34,162 nucleotides of DNA. Origin: Akkermansia muciniphila. GTDB lineage: Bacteria > Verrucomicrobiota > Verrucomicrobiia > Verrucomicrobiales > Akkermansiaceae. The notes beneath the pieces were generated by a model. It saw only the letters and a program-made list of their open reading frames with translations. It was not told the origin of the DNA and made no database searches. Numbering within the stretch: the first letter of the stretch is position 1; each line of letters starts with the position of its first letter. The DNA lies in NCBI GenBank assembly GCA_004557455.1, contig SFDX01000025.1:1-34162 (forward strand). The letters run 5' to 3'. Of the stretch, positions 24,672 to 32,354 are shown piece after piece. Made by a program: the position numbers and the translations under genes.

Positions 24672-24700
24672 TTGCATCATGGGACAGAAAGTGCTAAATT
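24672..24700 (+). promoter_or_regulatory. Promoter of tRNA-Gly (TCC), probably also of the exopolysaccharide operon
   Basis: An A tract and GGC precede TTGCAT (24672-24677), then 17 bases and TAAATT (24695-24700). The predicted start is about 5 bases before the tRNA. No other promoter is visible before the gene at 24811. Confidence 0.75.
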
Positions 24701-24711
24701 GCTTTTGCAAC

Positions 24712-24782
24712 GCGGGTATAGCTTAATGGCAAAGCTCCAGCCTTCCAAGCTGGCCATGCGGGTTCGATTCCCGCTACCCGCT
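24712..24782 (+). tRNA. tRNA-Gly (TCC)
   Basis: The 71 bases begin GCGGGTA, pairing with TACCCGC. The anticodon stem is CCAGC/GCTGG around loop CTTCCAA, giving anticodon TCC, and the T arm contains GGTTCGATTCC. No CCA is encoded. The next gene starts 28 bases later with no terminator between. Confidence 0.95.
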
Positions 24783-24810
24783 CTCCTGTTTCAACCCCAA
24801 GAGACAATTT

Positions 24811-25407
24811 ATGAAACGAGCAACACACATATCACTTGCCCTGCTGACGGCTATGGCCTGTGGCAGCGCGCTGGCCGTAGGACCCAGCTTGGACAAGGTG
24901 GTAGCCGATGCACTTCCGAATTCGGGGGCCAGCATCAGCAAGATCACCCAAGGAGCCTACATTGCCGCGGCGGAGAGCCCGGGAGAGGCTGACGTTGTTT
25001 TCGAGCGCATTTTGAAGCAGCGCACGAATTGGAAATCTTCGGAGGTGTACGCAATCTTGCGGGCGATTCTGCTGGCGGTGCCGGCACTGGACCCGTATAT
25101 GCCGCCTGCCTTGGAGAAAGTAGCGAAGGAGTATACACAGGGCAACGCAACGGCGCGCGGCACAGCGAGCAACACGCCGACGACGGGCACAAACAACGAA
25201 GCTCACCTGCGCGGCATGGCGGAGAACATCGCTCGCCTGATTGTGGTACAGAACATCGAGGGCAGCGTGTACAACGCAATTGTGCGTAATGTGCAGCACA
25301 GCATGCCCTCCCCCGCCGAACAGCTTGCCGGCGGCATCACGGAGATAGCGCCGAGCACGCCTCCCACCCCGGAGACGCCCCCCACCCCTCCGCCCACCTC
25401 GAACTGA
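24811..25407 (+). CDS. Exported protein of unknown function, first gene of the exopolysaccharide operon
   Basis: The protein is 198 residues with a signal peptide (MKRATHISLALLTAMACGSALA, cleavage near 22). The mature part (about 25-110) is helical, with VVADALPNSGASISKITQGAYIAAAESPGEADVVFERIL. A Thr/Asn/Gly-rich linker, another helical segment (AHLRGMAENIARLIVVQNIEGSVYNAIV) and a tail of TPPTPETPPTPPP-type repeats follow. It has no known catalytic motif. The start has a weak GAGAC upstream. It lies 25 bases before the beta-barrel gene and is probably a periplasmic helper of polymer assembly or export; that role is inferred from position only. Confidence 0.75.
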   Translation: MKRATHISLALLTAMACGSALAVGPSLDKVVADALPNSGASISKITQGAYIAAAESPGEADVVFERILKQRTNWKSSEVYAILRAILLAVPALDPYMPPALEKVAKEYTQGNATARGTASNTPTTGTNNEAHLRGMAENIARLIVVQNIEGSVYNAIVRNVQHSMPSPAEQLAGGITEIAPSTPPTPETPPTPPPTSN

Positions 25408-25432
25408 TAGCAACTCAGAACAGACCTGAATC

Positions 25433-26617
25433 ATGAAATCGGCTTTCTTTAAGATGGCAGCCCTCTCGCTGCTGGCCCCCTGCGCCATGGGTGTTTCCCT
25501 GTTCGACTCCGCCCCGCTCGTGGGTCTCACGGAGTCCCAGCAGCTCACCTTCAGCGCCAACGTCGGCATGGGCTGGGATGACAACATCAACTCCTCCAGC
25601 ACAGATCGGGAGAGCAGTATGTTCTCCAATTTGGGTGTGAGCGCCAGCTATGCGGACTACGAATCTGTGGACAAGATCCGCTTCTCTGCCCACACGGGTG
25701 CTACGCTGTACAACAAGCATGCCAACAGCTCCGACCAGCGTCTCTTCGGTGATATTTCCGTAAACGCAGGTTTGACGCACAACTGCGGGGACGGTGCTAC
25801 CTACAGCACCTCTCTGACCTTGAACTACAAGCCGGAGCCGGAGTACGCCAGCGGCATTTCCGCTGCCCGTTCTCAGGGCGATGTCCTGAACTGGAGCATG
25901 TCGCACAGCTACAGCCGCCCGATCGACTCGCGCTTCAGCTGGACGGCGAGCGCCTCTTACAGCGGTAACCTGTACACGGAGGGTGAATACAAGGATGACA
26001 ACCGTCAGTACCTCTCCACCTCCCTGTCGCTGAGCTACAAGGATACCCCGCTGACCTCCTACAACGTGAATCTGTCCTACTCCCACGACTTCCGTCGCTC
26101 GGGCTTCGACAGTGACAGCATCTACACGACGGTGGGTGTCAACCACTCGATTGACACGCTTTCCAGCTGCAGCCTGACGATGGGTACGCAGCTCAAGTTC
26201 GTGAGCGGTGCCAACTTTCTTTCCCCGCACATCACGGCCGGCTATCGCCGCTCCTTGGCTGACGGTCTGAGTGCCAACACCTACCTCTCTTGGACGAACG
26301 AGAACGTGGACACCTACCACAGCGGCTTCAACTTCCGCTCTGACCAGACCCTGCGTCTGGGTGCCGACCTCTCTTATGCGTTCCACCCGGAGCTTTCTTT
26401 CAACTTCGGTGGTTCGGTGTACTTGGCTCAATACAGCCGCGGCACGGGTGGCTTGGGCGACGAGAATCGCCTGACGTGGATGTGCCACGCAGGCTTCAGC
26501 TACAAGGTAGCTCGCAACTGGTCGCTGTCGATGGACTACACGTTCACACAGGCCAATAAGGACGCGGGTGACTACTACCGCAACAAGGTTTCGGCCGGCG
26601 TCTCGTACACCTTCTGA
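25433..26617 (+). CDS. Outer-membrane beta-barrel of the exopolysaccharide locus
   Basis: The protein is 394 residues with a signal peptide (about 1-20, ending CAMG). The rest alternates polar and hydrophobic residues in many strands (for example FSANVGMGWDDNINSSS, YSTSLTLNYKPEPEY, YLSTSLSLSYKDTPL) and ends VSAGVSYTF, with the terminal Phe used for outer-membrane insertion. The length and the N-terminal GWDDNI segment resemble EpsL-like barrels found in exopolysaccharide loci of PEP-CTERM-type and related bacteria. Its place just before a Wzz/BY-kinase and a Wza-like protein suggests it is the outer-membrane exit for the polymer. The substrate is unknown. Confidence 0.85.
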   Translation: MKSAFFKMAALSLLAPCAMGVSLFDSAPLVGLTESQQLTFSANVGMGWDDNINSSSTDRESSMFSNLGVSASYADYESVDKIRFSAHTGATLYNKHANSSDQRLFGDISVNAGLTHNCGDGATYSTSLTLNYKPEPEYASGISAARSQGDVLNWSMSHSYSRPIDSRFSWTASASYSGNLYTEGEYKDDNRQYLSTSLSLSYKDTPLTSYNVNLSYSHDFRRSGFDSDSIYTTVGVNHSIDTLSSCSLTMGTQLKFVSGANFLSPHITAGYRRSLADGLSANTYLSWTNENVDTYHSGFNFRSDQTLRLGADLSYAFHPELSFNFGGSVYLAQYSRGTGGLGDENRLTWMCHAGFSYKVARNWSLSMDYTFTQANKDAGDYYRNKVSAGVSYTF

Positions 26618-26636
26618 TGAACTGATTTCCCCATAC

Positions 26637-26672
26637 AAGTGGCTTCTCCCCACCCTGCGGGAGGGGCCACTT
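26637..26672 (+). terminator. Attenuator-like hairpin inside the exopolysaccharide operon
   Basis: AAGTGGC / GCCACTT form the outer stem and CTCCC / GGGAG the inner stem, followed by CTTTTCT. The hairpin lies between the barrel stop (26617) and the kinase start (26702). The T run is short and interrupted, so it is probably a partial terminator or an mRNA-stabilising end. Confidence 0.6.
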
Positions 26673-26701
26673 CTTTTCTACACAGAAAACTGAAAACATA
26701 T

Positions 26702-28897
26702 ATGGCAGAAGGCGTAGGAAACAGAAAGGAGGAGTCCATTCTGATCGCACAGGATTACCTGCAAGTCATCCGCGACCGCTGGAAGGAGGCTCTGTTGGTT
26801 TTCATCCTGATTTTCACCAGCTGCGTGCTGATGACATACACGATGGCCCCGACCTACAAGAGCTCGATGTCTTTCGAGATCATCCCCTCGCGCGACCTCT
26901 TCAGCGTCTCGGGTGTTGACCCGAACGTGAGTGCGCGACTTTCCGGCGATGGCTCGTACATGCAGACACAGTTCGAGATTCTGGTATCGGAGCGCAACTT
27001 GGCCGCCGTGGCACACAAACTGGGCCTGGACACGGAGTGGCATACGACGAAGGAGCAAGCCGGCCGCGCGCTGATGGGCTCCATCATCGTCTCCCCCCGC
27101 AAGAACACGAACATCGTTGACTTGATTGTCTCGGACGGCATCGCTGCCCGAGCCAAACGCATCTGCCAGGCAGTGTTGGAATGCTACAAGGAACTGCGGG
27201 ACGAGGAAGAAAATTCCCTGATTCGCGAAGCTATCGCCAAGCAGGAGGAAATGCTGCGCGCCAAGCAGGATGACCTGGAGAAGAAAGAGGACGTCATTCG
27301 ACAGCTCATTCGGTCCAACAAGTACATCGTCTCCAACCTAGGTACGAGCCATGTGGGCGCTACCTCCGCCAACGCGGAGGAAGAAGAAGTGCGCCAGTTA
27401 CTCGGCGACAAGCGGCGCTTGGAGAACGAGATTTCCCAGATGACGGTTCACATCAGCAAGCTGCAGAACCTCAAGGACGACGACCTGCTGAGCTACGTCA
27501 CCCGCACGGGGCTGCTGACGGCGGAGTCCTACTGCTCTGCCAAGGTGCGCAGCCTGAATGAGCAATTCACCAAGGAAATCGACGAACGCAACCAAAAGCT
27601 GCTGAGCGGCTATGGGGAGAACCACCCCAACATCAAGCGCCTTGACGAGCAGCACAAGACCACGCGTGAGCAATTGTACGCAGAGCTCGTGGGTATGCGC
27701 GATGCCATGGCCGACCAAATCGACGTCAAGAAGTCTGAGCTGGCCAAGCTGGCCCAGCGCAGCGACGAAGCCCGCGACCGCCTGCGCGAGAAAACGCTGG
27801 ACGACCGCCGCGTGAACACGGCCATCCAGGAGTACCAAGCGGAGAAGGCTCGCTACGACGAGCTGAACAACCGCTTCCTGAGTGAGTGCGCCCGACTCGA
27901 GGTGCCGCGTCCCTGCTACAAGCAGCACAGCCAGCCCTACGAGGCCAGTGCACCGAGCAGCCCCAACAAAAACCTCAACACCATCGTGGGTGCCGTCATC
28001 GGTCTCATCGCAGCCATCATCACTGCCTTCACCTTCAACTACTTCGACACCTCCATTAAGTCCCTGGAAGACGCCGAGGTACGCTTGGGCCTGCCCGTGT
28101 TGGGTGTGATTCCCCAAGATGCCGGTATCCTGATGTTGCAGGACGGCGACAGCCCGGATGCCGAGGCCTACCGCATTCTGCGCACGAACATCGAGCTGAA
28201 GCGCAGCGTCTTCAAGGCCACAACCTTCTGTGTCTGCTCGGCAAATGCCGGCGAAGGTAAGACAACCACTCTGAGCAACTTGGCCTATGTTCTGGCACAG
28301 GGTGGGTACAGCACGCTGATGATCGATGCCGATATGCGCCGCCCGCGCTTGGCTCGCTATGCCGAGATTTCCGCCGACGCGGGTCTGAGCAACTACCTCT
28401 CCTCCAACATGGAGTTGCGCGACGTCGTGGTGAAAACCAAGGTGCCGAACCTGTACATCCTGCCCCCCGGGCCCATCCCGACGGACCCCTCCGGCCTGCT
28501 GGGGTCTCACCGCATGAACCAGCTCATCGAGGAAGCGACGGCCCGCTTCGACTATGTGCTGTTCGACTCCCCGCCGGCGCTGGGCGTGAGCGATGCCTCC
28601 CTGCTGGTGAGCAAAGCGGATGCCACGCTGCTGGTGCTGCAGCCCCGCAAGATGCCCGTGAAGGCTCTGCAGCGCGCCAAGACGACCATCCAGAACGCGG
28701 GCGGTCAGATCATGGGCTTGGTGATGAACAATGTGGACATCTCCAGCGACACGCAGTACCAGTACTACACCACCTACTATTCCTACTACTCCGGCGACAA
28801 GAGCCGCAAGGAGCCGAAGGCTGCCGCCAAGACGACGGACACCGCGACCAAGCCCGCTCTTGCCGCAAACGAGAACCAAGAAGGAGACATCTACTGA
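26702..28897 (+). CDS. Polysaccharide co-polymerase fused to a BY-type tyrosine kinase (Wzc-like)
   Basis: The protein is 731 residues from the ATG at 26702; the frame is open upstream through the hairpin region. It has an N-terminal Wzz domain with a membrane helix (about 32-52, ALLVFILIFTSCVLMTY), a long periplasmic coiled-coil section (about 150-390), and a second helix (TIVGAVIGLIAAIITAF, about 425-441). The cytoplasmic kinase follows: Walker A NAGEGKTTT (about 514-523), Walker A' LMIDADMRRPR (about 539-549), Walker B YVLFDSPP (about 618-625) and a tyrosine cluster QYQYYTTYYSYYSG (about 687-700) as autophosphorylation site. Such proteins control chain length and export of capsule or exopolysaccharide. 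The fused form is the one seen in Wzc of proteobacteria. The gene after it encodes the Wza-like partner. Confidence 0.93.
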   Translation: MAEGVGNRKEESILIAQDYLQVIRDRWKEALLVFILIFTSCVLMTYTMAPTYKSSMSFEIIPSRDLFSVSGVDPNVSARLSGDGSYMQTQFEILVSERNLAAVAHKLGLDTEWHTTKEQAGRALMGSIIVSPRKNTNIVDLIVSDGIAARAKRICQAVLECYKELRDEEENSLIREAIAKQEEMLRAKQDDLEKKEDVIRQLIRSNKYIVSNLGTSHVGATSANAEEEEVRQLLGDKRRLENEISQMTVHISKLQNLKDDDLLSYVTRTGLLTAESYCSAKVRSLNEQFTKEIDERNQKLLSGYGENHPNIKRLDEQHKTTREQLYAELVGMRDAMADQIDVKKSELAKLAQRSDEARDRLREKTLDDRRVNTAIQEYQAEKARYDELNNRFLSECARLEVPRPCYKQHSQPYEASAPSSPNKNLNTIVGAVIGLIAAIITAFTFNYFDTSIKSLEDAEVRLGLPVLGVIPQDAGILMLQDGDSPDAEAYRILRTNIELKRSVFKATTFCVCSANAGEGKTTTLSNLAYVLAQGGYSTLMIDADMRRPRLARYAEISADAGLSNYLSSNMELRDVVVKTKVPNLYILPPGPIPTDPSGLLGSHRMNQLIEEATARFDYVLFDSPPALGVSDASLLVSKADATLLVLQPRKMPVKALQRAKTTIQNAGGQIMGLVMNNVDISSDTQYQYYTTYYSYYSGDKSRKEPKAAAKTTDTATKPALAANENQEGDIY

Positions 28898-28901
28898 AGC
28901 T

Positions 28902-29507
28902 ATGCAGACAAAACTAATCCGAATTCTCTTGGCGGTCATGCTCATGCTGCTGCCGGCCATGGCCCAAACCTCCACAGAGGTGCGTGCCATGCCGGGCGGT
29001 GACGTGATCATCAACGTCAAGAATGTGCCCTCCGAAGATGCGGGCACCGTCAACGGCAAGTACACCGTCAACCGAGGCGACGGCACCATCAAGCTGCCCT
29101 ACCTCAGCAGCGGCGTCAAGGTCTCCGGCAAAACGGCTCGTGACATCGAGCGTGTGGTGCGGGATATGTATGTGGAGCAGAAAATCTACTCCGACCCCAT
29201 CGTTCAGGTGCAGATTGACTCCGACGAGGGCAGTGTGGTACGCCGTACGGTGATGGTCACCGGTTACGTGGGAGCCAAGAAGAACCTTCCCTTCCGCGAG
29301 AACCTCACCCTGCTGCAGGCCCTCATCGAGTGCGGTGACATCTCGGACATGGGCAGCCGCTACATTCAGGTGACCCGCGGCACGCAGACCCGCACTTACG
29401 ACTACTTCAGTGCCCGCGACCGCGCCCTGAAACTGCGTCCGGATGACGAAATCTACGTCCCCCGCCGCCCGATCTACGAGGGACGCCCCGGCAGCATCGG
29501 CCCGTAG
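28902..29507 (+). CDS. Polysaccharide export protein, Wza-like, short
   Basis: The protein is 201 residues, starting MQTKLIRILLAVMLMLLPAMAQ, a signal peptide without a lipobox cysteine. The polysaccharide-export domain covers about 40-115 (YTVNRGDGTIKLPYLSSGVKVSGKT and VRDMYVEQKIYSDPIVQVQI). One SLBB-like segment follows (RTVMVTGYVGAKKNLPFRENLTLLQALIECGD). It is about half the length of E. coli Wza and lacks a C-terminal barrel-forming helix, so it probably forms the periplasmic ring while the beta-barrel at 25433 supplies the outer-membrane pore. It starts 4 bases after the kinase stop, with AAGGAGA about 13 bases upstream. A strong terminator follows. Confidence 0.88.
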   Translation: MQTKLIRILLAVMLMLLPAMAQTSTEVRAMPGGDVIINVKNVPSEDAGTVNGKYTVNRGDGTIKLPYLSSGVKVSGKTARDIERVVRDMYVEQKIYSDPIVQVQIDSDEGSVVRRTVMVTGYVGAKKNLPFRENLTLLQALIECGDISDMGSRYIQVTRGTQTRTYDYFSARDRALKLRPDDEIYVPRRPIYEGRPGSIGP

Positions 29508-29530
29508 TCGCCCGCTGCATCCCCACCTCG

Positions 29531-29559
29531 GGCCCCGGCACACCACCGGGGCCTTTTTT
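29531..29559 (+). terminator. Rho-independent terminator of the exopolysaccharide operon
   Basis: A perfect 8-bp stem GGCCCCGG / CCGGGGCC with a 7-base loop, followed by six T residues (29554-29559). Confidence 0.92.
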
Positions 29560-29579
29560 ATCACAGGAAACACGCCACG

Positions 29580-30674
29580 ATGGAAACCGCCCCCAAGCGC
29601 CTGCTGCTGCTGACCGTTGCCTACGGGCAAGGGCATAATGCCGCGGCTGCCGCCATAGCCGAGGAGTTCGAGGCCCGCGGCTGGCAGACCCGCACGCTGG
29701 ATCCCTGCGCCCTGAGCAGCCCGACCGTCTTCCGCGCCACGCAGATGTTCTACAACTTCTGCGTTCGCCGCATGCCTTGGTTGTGGCGCGTCACCTATGC
29801 CCAGACGGACACCGCAGACTGGGCGGAGGGCGTGCGCCTGCCGATTCTGCGCGGCTGCACCCGCCGCCTGGCGGAGGAGGTGCGGGCCTATGCTCCGCAT
29901 GCCATCATCTGCACCTACCCGCTGTATGCCTACATGCTCGATGACGCCGGCATCACCATCCCCTGCACGATGGTGGTCACGGATGCCATCGAAATCAGCC
30001 GCCCGTGGATCAAATCCCGTGCGCGGCTCGTCTGCCTGCCGGATGCCGAGTCCCACCGCATGATGGAGGAACGCTTCGGCTTCTTCGAGAGCGCCTGCAC
30101 CACCGGGTTTCCCGTGCGGCGGGCCTTCACGCCCCCGCAGCAGCGCAGCCTGCCGAGCCCGCAGAACCTGGGCATCGTCTACGGCGCCTATGACAGCACC
30201 CGCCGGGTGACGGATGACCTGCGCAGCCTCCTGTCGGCCTACCCCGGCTGCCGCATCACACTCATCGCGGGGGGGCGTACCGAGCGCTTCCGCCGCCTTC
30301 AGTCGGCCGAGGTGCAGAGCGGCCGACTGACCATCCTGCCGTCCACTCAAGAGATGGACGTCCTTTTCCGCGGGGCGCATCTGTACATCGGCAAAGCCGG
30401 TGCCGCCACGGTGTTCGAGGCCTATGCCTGCCACCTCCCCGTCATCATCAACTACGCCCTCCCCGGCCAGGAGCAGGGCAATCTTCAAAAGCTGCTGCAG
30501 GACGGCGGCGGCGCCTATGCCTGCGGCGCGCGCGACCTGCTGCACACCATCGACACCCTGATGGCCGACGGGGCCGCGCGTTGGCAGAGCATGAGTGCCG
30601 CCATGGCCGCCAACAACACACGCGGAGCCGCCGCTGCCATCTACCGCGCCGTCATCCGCCACTTCTTCTCATGA
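29580..30674 (+). CDS. MGDG synthase/MurG-like glycosyltransferase
   Basis: The protein is 364 residues. The N-terminal domain begins LLLLTVAYGQGHNAAAAAIAEEF, the acceptor-binding loop of the MGDG-synthase family (usually GHGH; here GQGH). The C-terminal GT28 domain has LGIVYGAYDSTRRVTDDL, ITLIAGG, MDVLFRGAHLYIGKAGAATVFEAYACHLPVI with the donor-binding Gly and Glu, and LPGQEQGN. Such enzymes add a sugar to diacylglycerol or to a related lipid at the inner membrane face. A glycolipid product is likely, but the sugar and acceptor are not determined by the sequence. AGGAAA precedes the ATG by 9 bases. The stop overlaps the coaX start by 4 bases. Confidence 0.88.
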   Translation: METAPKRLLLLTVAYGQGHNAAAAAIAEEFEARGWQTRTLDPCALSSPTVFRATQMFYNFCVRRMPWLWRVTYAQTDTADWAEGVRLPILRGCTRRLAEEVRAYAPHAIICTYPLYAYMLDDAGITIPCTMVVTDAIEISRPWIKSRARLVCLPDAESHRMMEERFGFFESACTTGFPVRRAFTPPQQRSLPSPQNLGIVYGAYDSTRRVTDDLRSLLSAYPGCRITLIAGGRTERFRRLQSAEVQSGRLTILPSTQEMDVLFRGAHLYIGKAGAATVFEAYACHLPVIINYALPGQEQGNLQKLLQDGGGAYACGARDLLHTIDTLMADGAARWQSMSAAMAANNTRGAAAAIYRAVIRHFFS

Positions 30675-31432
30675 GCTGCCCCCCGCTAGAGAGCACGTTG
30701 CTGATCGATAACTCCAACACGCGCACCAAGTTCCTGCTCATGCAGGAGGGCCAGTTGCTGCACGGCAGCATGCGCTCCATCCCCACGGTGGAGATTACCC
30801 CCGCCTCCGTCTCGGCCCTGCTCGCCGGCTGGTCCTTCCGCCGCGCCGTTATTGCCTCGGTCGTCCCCTGTGCGCTGGAGGTGTTGCTGGCTTCACTCCC
30901 CTGCCCCGTCACGGTGCTCGGCGCCGCCTCCTCTCCCCTGCCGCTGGACTTCGATTACCCCGGCGTGGGCACCTTGGGGGCGGACCGCGTGGCGAACGCG
31001 CTGGCCGTTGCCGTGGAGTACGCCCTGCCCTGCATCGCCATCGACTTGGGCACTGCCGTCACCTTCGATGTTATCGTGGAGCGCAACAGCCGTGCCTGTT
31101 TCATCGGTGGCGTCATCTCCCCCGGCCTGCTCACCCTCGCCGGCAGCCTGCACCGCAATACCGCCCAGCTCCCGCAAATCGCGCTCTCCCGTCCGCCCCA
31201 CGCCATCGGCCGCAACACGCGGGAGGCCATGCAAATCGGTGTCCACCTCGGTTTCGTCGGCATGGTCAGCTCCATCGTCAGCGGCCTCCGCAGGGAGCTC
31301 GGTACCGAGGCCGGGCTCGTCCTCACGGGCGGGGATGCCGAGCTCATCGCTCCCCACCTCAGCGGCAAGGTCACCATCGCGCCTTACCTGACTTTCAACG
31401 GAATTGCCCTCGCAGCGCAGGCTCTGACGTGA
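30671..31432 (+). CDS. coaX: Type III pantothenate kinase
   Basis: The protein is 253 residues from the ATG at 30671 that overlaps the previous stop (ATGA). It phosphorylates pantothenate in the first step of coenzyme A synthesis. ASKHA-fold motifs are visible: STLLIDNSNTRTKFLL (phosphate-1 loop; the usual DIGNT is DNSNT here), GTLGADRVANALAV with the conserved GxDR, and IAIDLGTAVTFDVI (phosphate-2 loop). Then come FIGGVISPGLLTLAGSLHRNTAQLP and VLTGGDAELIAPHL. Length is normal for the family. The coupling to a glycolipid glycosyltransferase upstream and acpP downstream puts CoA and acyl carrier protein supply together. Confidence 0.93.
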   Translation: MSCPPLESTLLIDNSNTRTKFLLMQEGQLLHGSMRSIPTVEITPASVSALLAGWSFRRAVIASVVPCALEVLLASLPCPVTVLGAASSPLPLDFDYPGVGTLGADRVANALAVAVEYALPCIAIDLGTAVTFDVIVERNSRACFIGGVISPGLLTLAGSLHRNTAQLPQIALSRPPHAIGRNTREAMQIGVHLGFVGMVSSIVSGLRRELGTEAGLVLTGGDAELIAPHLSGKVTIAPYLTFNGIALAAQALT

Positions 31433-31459
31433 TTTTTTCGCCCCGATGTAAGAATTTGA

Positions 31460-31488
31460 TTGCAATCCTCCACGGAATAGTGTATGCT
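31460..31488 (+). promoter_or_regulatory. acpP promoter
   Basis: TTGCAA (31460-31465), 17 bases, TATGCT (31483-31488). The predicted leader is about 20 bases with no ribosome site. Confidence 0.7.
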
Positions 31489-31514
31489 TGCCTGCGGTTA
31501 AAGCAATAACTCTT

Positions 31515-31754
31515 ATGTCAGACAGTATCTTATCCCAAGTGAAGGAAATCATCGTCGAGCAGCTCAGCGTTGAACCCGAGAAGGTGACTCTCGATGCCAA
31601 GTTCATCGAGGACCTCGGTGCCGATTCGCTCGACAACGTGGAGCTCATCATGGCCTTCGAGGAGAAGTTCTCCGTGGAGGTGCCGGACGACGTCGCCGAG
31701 ACGCTCAAGACGGTGAAAGATGTAGTTGACTACATCGAGAAGCAGCAGGCATAA
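31515..31754 (+). CDS. acpP: Acyl carrier protein
   Basis: The protein is 79 residues, starting MSDSILSQVKEII. The phosphopantetheine site is DLGADSLDNVELIMAFEEKF, with the modified serine in DSL (S38). Four-helix length and the acidic helix II are typical. It carries growing acyl chains in fatty acid synthesis. An open frame extends a few codons upstream, but the start at 31515 gives the usual N-terminus and lies after the promoter. It stands alone with its own promoter and terminator; no fab genes are in the window. CoaX upstream makes the precursor of the CoA that donates its prosthetic group. Confidence 0.97.
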   Translation: MSDSILSQVKEIIVEQLSVEPEKVTLDAKFIEDLGADSLDNVELIMAFEEKFSVEVPDDVAETLKTVKDVVDYIEKQQA

Positions 31755-31773
31755 CACGCTATCGTTTTTCCGG

Positions 31774-31810
31774 GCGGCTCCTCCTGATTCTCGGCGGAGC
31801 CGCTTTTTTT
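31774..31810 (+). terminator. Rho-independent terminator of acpP
   Basis: The stem GCGGCTCC / GGAGCCGC (31774-31781 with 31796-31803) is followed by seven T residues (31804-31810). Confidence 0.9.
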
Positions 31811-31829
31811 CTCAACACCCCGCAGCACC

Positions 31830-32354
31830 GTGAACGCCTCCTCCTTCAACTATGCATTGGAGCAAACGCGCGTTCTGTATGTACCGGATCGGCGCATCGA
31901 CAGCTTCGGGGAGACCAATTTCAACTTCCGCCTGCTGTCCGAGCCTATGGACAGTGTGGGGCAATGCCGCATCCGCAGCGGCACGGTAGAAGCGCACCGG
32001 CCGCGCATCATCCGACCGAGTGAGCTTACGGGCGTCGAGCTGGAGGGCTTCACCCCCCAAGCGGCGCAGTTCTTTGAGTGGCTGAAGGTGCGCGGCATCG
32101 CCCTGCGGGCTCTGCTGCGCTACGGGTTCCGCTTTACGCGCACGGAGGTGCACGAGGAGCTGGTGCACGAGGACATACGGGAGGTGGGGGACCGCTTGGT
32201 GCAGGAGGCCCTGCACAGCGGGGATGCGTTCCGCGCCGTGATTCTGGGCATTGATGACGCTTGGGAGGCCTCCCTGCTCCGCTTCATGATCGAAATGATA
32301 CAGCAATCCAATGAAATCAACGTTTTTGATTATAAGCGGCGCGGTCTTATTTAG
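31830..32354 (+). CDS. Unknown conserved-looking cytoplasmic protein
   Basis: The protein is 174 residues from a GTG at 31830, 20 bases after the acpP terminator. It has no signal peptide or membrane segment. The first half is beta-like (ALEQTRVLYVPDRRIDSFGETNFNFRLLSEP, then CRIRSGTVEAHRPRII) and the second half is helical (AAQFFEWLKVRGIALRALLRYGFRF, then VREVGDRLVQEAL-type helices). I do not recognise the family. The end overlaps the next gene by 44 bases, which is unusual but supported by a clear signal peptide in that gene. The terminator so close upstream suggests partial readthrough or a promoter I cannot place. Confidence 0.75.
   Translation: MNASSFNYALEQTRVLYVPDRRIDSFGETNFNFRLLSEPMDSVGQCRIRSGTVEAHRPRIIRPSELTGVELEGFTPQAAQFFEWLKVRGIALRALLRYGFRFTRTEVHEELVHEDIREVGDRLVQEALHSGDAFRAVILGIDDAWEASLLRFMIEMIQQSNEINVFDYKRRGLI

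Noticed and set aside
27398..30662. Two long minus-strand frames (27398-29092 and 28914-30662) across the export operon
   Set aside because: Antisense shadows of the kinase, Wza-like and glycosyltransferase genes.
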